Source of the DNA: CAKSNH01 sp964422725
GTDB lineage: Bacteria; Bacillota; Clostridia; UBA1381
Reading direction: 5' to 3'
NCBI GenBank assembly: GCA_964422725.1
Contig: CAYRCC010000026.1
Location: 1 to 27,394, forward strand
Length of the DNA stretch: 27,394 nt
Below, one piece after another: positions 23,324 through 27,394 of this stretch. Both the position numbers and the translations under genes were made by a program. Below the pieces are notes generated by a model, which saw only the letters and a program-made list of their open reading frames with translations, searched no databases and was not told where the DNA came from. How positions within the stretch are numbered: position 1 is the stretch's first letter; each line of letters begins with the position of its first letter.

Positions 23324-24142
23324 ATGGGAAAGTTTGACGGGATTCTATTGTGTACGGATTTGGACGACACATTATTGACTACGGATAAAAAAATTTCTGA
23401 GGACAACAAAAAAGCGATTGACTATTTTAAAAGCGAGGGCGGACTGTTTAGCTTTGCAACGGGAAGAATACCGTACGGCGCGAGTCTTATGCTGAAGTAT
23501 ATTGAGCCGAATGTGCCTATGGTGTGCTTTAATGGTGCCGGAATTTATGACCACGTTGAAAAAAAGCTGTTATGGAAAATGGCGCTTGACGAAAAAGCGG
23601 TTGAGGTGCTTGAATTTATTGACAGAAAATTTCCGTTTTCGGGAATTGAGGTGTGCACCGAAGATAAGCTGTATTTCTGCAAAGTTAATATGGTTGTGGA
23701 AAAGCATAAGCTGCACGAAAAACTGCCTGACAGGTATGAGGATTATCACAATGTGCCGTTTCCGTGGATAAAAGTGCTTTTTATGCAGGAAAAAGAACAG
23801 ATACAATCTGTGCGCGAGGCATTGCAAATGTCGGATTTTGTGAATGATTTTGATTTTATACAGAGCAGTCCGCAGTATTATGAGCTGTTGCCGAAAGGAG
23901 CAAGCAAAGGGAACGCGCTTGTAAAGTTGGCGGAGATTTTGGGTGTGGACAGAAAAAGAGTGATTGCCATAGGCGATAATGAAAATGATATTTCAATGAT
24001 AAAGGCGGCGGGTATGGGAGTCGCTGTGGCGAATGCGATACCTCAATTGAAAGACGAGGCGCAGTTTATTACGGTTGACAACAATTCAAGCGCATTGGCG
24101 GCACTTATTTCTATGCTGGACGGCGGCGATTTAAAACTGTAA
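23324..24142 (+). CDS. Cof-type HAD-superfamily phosphatase
   Basis: The 272-residue protein is a type IIB (Cof-like) HAD hydrolase, a family that dephosphorylates sugar phosphates, flavin or PLP-type small molecules in the cytosol. It has motif I CTDLDDTLLTTD (nucleophile D12, acid D14), motif II around FATGR, and the Cof cap domain (about 85-190). Motifs III/IV are KGNALVKLAEILG and IGDNENDISMIKAAGMGVAVANA. The ATG 23324 has AAAGGA upstream. The substrate cannot be read from sequence; these enzymes are promiscuous. It is 27 bases after tgt and is the last gene of the group; no terminator directly follows it, the next T-run hairpin being at 24354-24392. Confidence 0.92.
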   Translation: MGKFDGILLCTDLDDTLLTTDKKISEDNKKAIDYFKSEGGLFSFATGRIPYGASLMLKYIEPNVPMVCFNGAGIYDHVEKKLLWKMALDEKAVEVLEFIDRKFPFSGIEVCTEDKLYFCKVNMVVEKHKLHEKLPDRYEDYHNVPFPWIKVLFMQEKEQIQSVREALQMSDFVNDFDFIQSSPQYYELLPKGASKGNALVKLAEILGVDRKRVIAIGDNENDISMIKAAGMGVAVANAIPQLKDEAQFITVDNNSSALAALISMLDGGDLKL

Positions 24143-24190
24143 TTAAAGCTTTTCGGAGTTTTATATGGGTTGGAATTATAAAAAATTATG

Positions 24191-24202
24191 ATTGACAAAC
24201 GG
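24191..24202 (+). repeat. 12-base direct repeat, copy 1 (covers the first -35)
   Basis: ATTGACAAACGG occurs here and again at 24287-24298, so both promoter-like sites ahead of the LRR gene share the same -35 block. A shorter ATTGACAAA is also at 24277-24285. Confidence 0.8.
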
Positions 24203-24220
24203 TCTTTCGGGTGATATAAT
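24192..24220 (+). promoter_or_regulatory. full-consensus sigma-A promoter of the LRR surface-protein gene
   Basis: TTGACA (24192-24197), a 17-base spacer, and TATAAT (24215-24220) preceded by TG one base upstream (extended -10) match consensus at every position. Transcription should start near 24227, leaving a leader of about 190 bases before the start codon. Confidence 0.85.
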
Positions 24221-24286
24221 TTTGATAAAGTATGTGGAAAGGGGTTGTCCGTCTTGGTTTGTAAATTTCACAGTTCATTGACAAAA

Positions 24287-24298
24287 ATTGACAAACGG
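24287..24298 (+). repeat. 12-base direct repeat, copy 2 (covers the second -35)
   Basis: Exact second copy of ATTGACAAACGG, 96 bases after the first. It runs directly into the G tract. Confidence 0.8.
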
Positions 24299-24314
24299 GG
24301 GGGGGTACTCTAAT
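24288..24314 (+). promoter_or_regulatory. second promoter-like site with a G9 tract in its spacer
   Basis: TTGACA (24288-24293) and TCTAAT (24309-24314, 5 of 6 to consensus) are separated by 15 bases made of AAC, nine G and TAC. Fifteen is below the 17-base optimum; two more G would restore it. Another TTGACA lies at 24278-24283. Whether this site is used is unknown. Confidence 0.45.
24297..24305 (+). repeat. homopolymeric run of nine G
   Basis: Nine consecutive G in an AT-rich intergenic region, the longest G run noticed in the window. Such tracts gain and lose bases by slipped-strand mispairing. Its place between a -35 and a -10 makes it a candidate expression switch; it is also a spot prone to sequencing error. 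Confidence 0.9.
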
Positions 24315-24353
24315 TATACATATATTGTAAAAGTATTATCGGACAATTATAAG

Positions 24354-24392
24354 GCGTATTATATCTAATTTGGGGTGTAATACGCTTTTTTT
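24354..24392 (+). terminator. intrinsic terminator/attenuator in the LRR leader
   Basis: GCGTATTATA (24354-24363) pairs with TGTAATACGC (24376-24385) over ten positions with one G-U, followed by seven T (24386-24392). Only 24 bases, holding the GGGAGG ribosome site, separate it from the LRR start codon and no promoter fits between. Transcription into the gene must therefore pass this terminator. Confidence 0.8.
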
Positions 24393-24416
24393 GTTGCCGA
24401 AAGGGAGGAAAATATT

Positions 24417-27394
24417 ATGAAAAAGAGATTGGCTGCGGTTTTGGCTTTGATTGTTGCATTGTCACAGCCGTGTGTGTTTGCGGAGCAGAAAACCGCAGTT
24501 GAAAGGGAAGAAGGGGTTGTTGCCGAAGTATATAATGATGAGTATGTTCGCGCGGCAGAAGAAAGAGAAGAAAGACGAGAAAAAGCCGGACACGCTGACG
24601 AAATGCGCGATGCCGAAGTCGATTTGGCGGCAGAAGAAAATGCAGAGCTGTTTGCGGAATACGGTGATTTTGAATATAGCGTAAACAATGATAATACCGT
24701 TACGATAACCGACTATAGCGGTACAGACACAAATATTACAATTCCGTCTGAAATTGACGGCAAGGCGGTAACGCAAATCGGTTATCATGCGTTTGGCTAT
24801 TGTAGCAGTTTAACAAGCGTAACAATCCCCGACAGCGTAACGGAAATTGGCGATGATGCGTTTGGGAATTGCAGTAGTTTAACAAGCGTAACAATCCCCG
24901 ACAGCGTAGAGAAAATCGGTAGTTGGGCGTTTGGCTATTGTAACAGTTTAACAAGCGTAACAATTCCTAACAGCGTAACGGAAATTGGTATGAGTGCGTT
25001 TTATAATTGCAGTAGCTTAGAAAGCGTAACAATCCCTAACAGCGTAACAAAAATCGGCGATAATGCTTTTAATGATTGCTATTCAATGACATCATTTACG
25101 GTGTCGGAAAATAATGCAAATTATGCGTCGAAAGACGGAGTGTTGTTTAATAAAGATATGACGGAGCTGATGTATTATCCGGCAAGCAACGGCAGAACAG
25201 TGTATACAATTCCCGACAGCGTAACCGAAATCGGAGAAGATGCGTTTGAGAATTGTATCAGTTTGGAAAACATAACAATTCCCGACAGTGTAACAACAAT
25301 CGGTGACAGTGCGTTTTTTGGTTGCGAAAGTTTAAAAAGTGTAGTTATTCCTGACAGCGTAACCGTAATTGGCTATGGTGCATTTATGTATTGCAATTCA
25401 ATAACATCATTTACGGTGTCGGAAAATAACGAATATTACACATCAAAAGACGGTGTATTGTTTAGTAAAGATATGACGGAGCTGATGTGTTATCCGGCAA
25501 GCAACGGCAGAACAGCGTATACAATTCCCGACAGCGTAGAGTACATCGGTGATAGTGCGTTTGAGGATTGCAGCAGCTTAGAAAGCGTAACAATTCCCGA
25601 CAGCGTAACCGAAATCGGAGAAGATGCGTTTGAGAATTGCAGCAGCTTAACAAGCGTAACAATTCCCGACGGCGTAACGGAAATTGGCGATTATACGTTT
25701 TATAATTGCAGTAGTTTAACAAGTGTAGAAATCCCTGACAGCGTAGAGAAAATTGGTAGTAGTGCGTTTAGCTATTGCAGCAGTTTAACAAGCGTAACAA
25801 TTCCTAACAGCGTAACGCAAATCGGTCGTAGTGCGTTTAATCATTGCAATTCAATGACATCATTTACAGTGTCGGAAAATAATGCAAATTATGCATCGAA
25901 AGACGGGGTATTGCTTAATAAGAATATGACGGAATTAATACAATATCCGATAGGCAACAGCAGAACGGCATATACAATCCCCGACAGCGTAGAGAAAATT
26001 GGTAGTAGTGCGTTTAGGGATTGCAGCAGTTTAACAAGCGTAACAATAGGTGACAGCGTAACGGAAATCGGCAGTAGTGCGTTTGAAAATTGCAAATCAA
26101 TGACATCATTTACAGTGTCGGAAAACAATGCAAAATACACATCGAAAGACGGGGTATTGTTTAATAAAGATATGACAGAGCTGATGTATTATCCGGCAAG
26201 TAACAGCAGAACGGCATATACAATCCCTGACAGCGTAAAGTGCATCGGTGGTTGGGCATTTGCGTATTGCAGCAGCTTAACAAGCGTAACAATTCCCGAC
26301 AGCGTAGAGGAAATCGGTAGTTATGCGTTTGGCTATTGCAGCAGTTTAACAAGCATAGAAATCCCCGACAGCGTAACCGTAATTGGCTATGGTGCATTTA
26401 TGTATTGCAATTCAATAACATCATTTACGGTGTCGGAAAATAACGAATATTACACATCAAAAGACGGTGTATTGTTTAGTAAAGATATGACGGAGCTGAT
26501 GTGTTATCCGGCAAGTAACAGCAGAGAGGAATATACAATCCCTGACAGCGTAGAAGAAATCGGTGATTATGCGTTTTACGGTTGCAGCAGTTTAACAAGC
26601 GTAACAATTCCTAACAGCGTAACGCAAATCGGTCGTAGTGCGTTTAATCATTGCAATTCAATGACATCATTTACAGTGTCGGAAAATAATGCAAATTATG
26701 CATCGAAAGACGGGGTATTGTTTAATAAAGATATGACAGAGCTGATGTATTATCCGGCAAGTAACAGCAGAACGGCATATACAATCCCTGACAGCGTAAA
26801 GTGCATCGGTGGTTGGGCATTTGCGTATTGCAGCAGCTTAACAAGCGTAACAATTCCCGACAGCGTAGAGGAAATCGGTAGTTATGCGTTTGGCTATTGC
26901 AGCAGTTTAACAAGCATAGAAATCCCCGACAGCGTAACCGTAATTGGCTATGGTGCATTTATGTATTGCAATTCAATAACATCATTTACGGTGTCGGAAA
27001 ATAACGAATATTACACATCAAAAGACGGTGTATTGTTTAGTAAAGATATGACGGAGCTGATGTGTTATCCGGCAAGCAACGGCAGAACAGCGTATACAAT
27101 TCCCGACAGCGTAAAGTGCATCGGTGGTTGGGCATTTGCGTATTGCAGCAGCTTAGAAAGCGTAACAATTCCCGACAGCGTAACAGAAATCGGTTGGTGT
27201 GCGTTTGAAAATTGCAGTAGCTTAAAAAGCATAGAAATCCCCGACAGCGTAAAGGACATCTGGGCGTTGGCGTTTAGCAATTGTGACAATCTCACAATTT
27301 ACGGTTATGCGGGAAGTTATGCCGAAAAATACGCAGGCAAAAACGACATACCGTTTAAGGTAATCAAAAAGTCCGCGCTTAATTTTGATGATGT
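24417..27394 (+). CDS. secreted BspA-type leucine-rich-repeat protein (3' end beyond window)
   Basis: The frame is open from ATG 24417 (GGGAGG at 24403-24408) to the last base: 992 codons plus two bases, with no stop. A signal peptide (1-22, likely cut after VFA) precedes a charged Glu/Arg/Ala-rich segment (about 23-82). From residue 107 to about 960 come about 26 repeats of the LRR_5/TpLRR type, some 23 residues each (pattern SVTIPDSVTEIGxxAFxNCSSLT). They are interrupted by seven islands of the form SFTVSENNxxYxSKDGVLF...MTELMYYPAS. The LRRs fall in groups of 5-3-5-2-3-2-3-3. The array closes with a cap (IYGYAGSYAEKYAGKNDIPF), after which a new region begins and is cut off. Such proteins are typically surface adhesins or wall proteins of gut and oral bacteria; ligand and anchoring are unknown. 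Confidence 0.9.
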   Translation, partial: MKKRLAAVLALIVALSQPCVFAEQKTAVEREEGVVAEVYNDEYVRAAEEREERREKAGHADEMRDAEVDLAAEENAELFAEYGDFEYSVNNDNTVTITDYSGTDTNITIPSEIDGKAVTQIGYHAFGYCSSLTSVTIPDSVTEIGDDAFGNCSSLTSVTIPDSVEKIGSWAFGYCNSLTSVTIPNSVTEIGMSAFYNCSSLESVTIPNSVTKIGDNAFNDCYSMTSFTVSENNANYASKDGVLFNKDMTELMYYPASNGRTVYTIPDSVTEIGEDAFENCISLENITIPDSVTTIGDSAFFGCESLKSVVIPDSVTVIGYGAFMYCNSITSFTVSENNEYYTSKDGVLFSKDMTELMCYPASNGRTAYTIPDSVEYIGDSAFEDCSSLESVTIPDSVTEIGEDAFENCSSLTSVTIPDGVTEIGDYTFYNCSSLTSVEIPDSVEKIGSSAFSYCSSLTSVTIPNSVTQIGRSAFNHCNSMTSFTVSENNANYASKDGVLLNKNMTELIQYPIGNSRTAYTIPDSVEKIGSSAFRDCSSLTSVTIGDSVTEIGSSAFENCKSMTSFTVSENNAKYTSKDGVLFNKDMTELMYYPASNSRTAYTIPDSVKCIGGWAFAYCSSLTSVTIPDSVEEIGSYAFGYCSSLTSIEIPDSVTVIGYGAFMYCNSITSFTVSENNEYYTSKDGVLFSKDMTELMCYPASNSREEYTIPDSVEEIGDYAFYGCSSLTSVTIPNSVTQIGRSAFNHCNSMTSFTVSENNANYASKDGVLFNKDMTELMYYPASNSRTAYTIPDSVKCIGGWAFAYCSSLTSVTIPDSVEEIGSYAFGYCSSLTSIEIPDSVTVIGYGAFMYCNSITSFTVSENNEYYTSKDGVLFSKDMTELMCYPASNGRTAYTIPDSVKCIGGWAFAYCSSLESVTIPDSVTEIGWCAFENCSSLKSIEIPDSVKDIWALAFSNCDNLTIYGYAGSYAEKYAGKNDIPFKVIKKSALNFDD
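25353..25538 (+). repeat. 186-bp perfect direct repeat within the LRR gene, copy 1
   Basis: Identical by reading to 26928-27113, offset 1575 bp (525 codons). It covers one LRR (VTVIGYGAFMYCNSIT), a full island and the start of the next LRR. Most of it also matches the copy at 26367-26515. Confidence 0.85.
25775..25913 (+). repeat. 139-bp perfect direct repeat within the LRR gene, copy 1
   Basis: Identical by reading to 26582-26720, offset 807 bp (269 codons). It covers the LRR with TQIGRSAFNHCNSMT and the first half of an island. Confidence 0.85.
26140..26515 (+). repeat. 376-bp perfect direct repeat within the LRR gene, copy 1
   Basis: Identical by reading to 26701-27076, offset 561 bp (187 codons). 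It holds part of one island, three LRRs and most of the next island. Flanking sequence diverges at both ends. Confidence 0.9.
26582..26720 (+). repeat. 139-bp perfect direct repeat within the LRR gene, copy 2
   Basis: Second copy of 25775-25913. Its last 20 bases overlap the start of the 376-bp copy at 26701, forming a mosaic join inside an island. Confidence 0.85.
26701..27076 (+). repeat. 376-bp perfect direct repeat within the LRR gene, copy 2
   Basis: Second copy of 26140-26515. The first difference after it is C at 27077 against T at 26516, where this copy instead follows the 186-bp repeat family. Confidence 0.9.
26928..27113 (+). repeat. 186-bp perfect direct repeat within the LRR gene, copy 2
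   Basis: Second copy of 25353-25538. It overlaps the last 149 bases of the 376-bp copy 2 and extends 37 bases beyond it, so this part of the gene is a mosaic of two sources. Confidence 0.85.

Larger units (their letters stand above)
24245..24346 (+). promoter_or_regulatory. long-range stem enclosing the LRR leader
   Basis: TTGTCCG (24245-24251) and CGGACAA (24340-24346) are perfect 7-base complements about 90 bases apart. In the transcript from the first promoter they could close the leader just ahead of the terminator. This is the general shape of a regulated leader, but no known riboswitch core was recognised. Confidence 0.35.

Noticed and set aside
24736..27295. Several reverse-strand open frames of 75-86 codons in the LRR region, two of them identical
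   Set aside because: They are shadows of the repetitive + strand LRR gene; the identical pair merely reflects the 376-bp duplication.
24700..27300. CRISPR-like array suggested by regular repeats
   Set aside because: The repeats are in-frame protein-coding LRR units with no spacer-repeat architecture.

Overview
The window looks like a chromosomal segment of an anaerobic, gut-type Clostridia (Firmicutes), probably an uncultured lineage. The reasons are moderate-to-low GC, strong AGGAGG-type ribosome binding sites with several TTG starts, a FapR-controlled type II fatty acid synthesis (FAS II) cluster using FabK as enoyl reductase, the Firmicutes rnc-smc-ftsY order, and a secreted BspA-type leucine-rich-repeat protein at the right edge. 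Every protein gene called is on the + strand. No tRNA, rRNA, CRISPR array, transposase or phage gene was seen.

Layout. (1) 1-900: the tail of a possible upstream gene, an intrinsic terminator, then proC. (2) 901-1345: a gene-free stretch with five consecutive hairpins and a strong terminator, which may be a small structured RNA. It ends with a good sigma-A promoter and a FapR operator at about +8. (3) 1422-8330: a lipid operon fapR-plsX-fabH-fabK-fabD-fabG-acpP-fabF, with a hairpin between acpP and fabF and a terminator after fabF. PlsX makes acyl-phosphate, and FabD/FabH/FabF/FabG/FabK with ACP initiate and elongate acyl chains. FapR represses until malonyl-CoA rises. No fabZ or acetyl-CoA carboxylase gene is present here. 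(4) 8473-17414: rnc, an Elp3-like radical SAM enzyme, smc, ftsY and a large UPF0182 membrane protein. (5) 17423-24142: ruvX, ruvA, ruvB, an exported amidase with stalk and AMIN domains, queA, tgt and a Cof-type HAD phosphatase, closely spaced and largely co-transcribable.

(6) 24143-27394: the most unusual part. A full-consensus promoter drives a leader that contains a second promoter-like site with a run of nine G in its spacer. The leader ends in an intrinsic terminator only 24 bases before the start codon of a secreted protein of at least 992 residues, which runs off the window. That protein holds about 26 BspA/TpLRR-type repeats interrupted by seven near-identical non-LRR islands. The repeat DNA contains in-frame perfect duplications of 376, 186 and 139 bp, the mark of recent recombination. 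Together this suggests a surface protein whose expression (G tract, leader terminator) and length (DNA repeats) may both vary. That interpretation is inference; the sequence features are directly visible.
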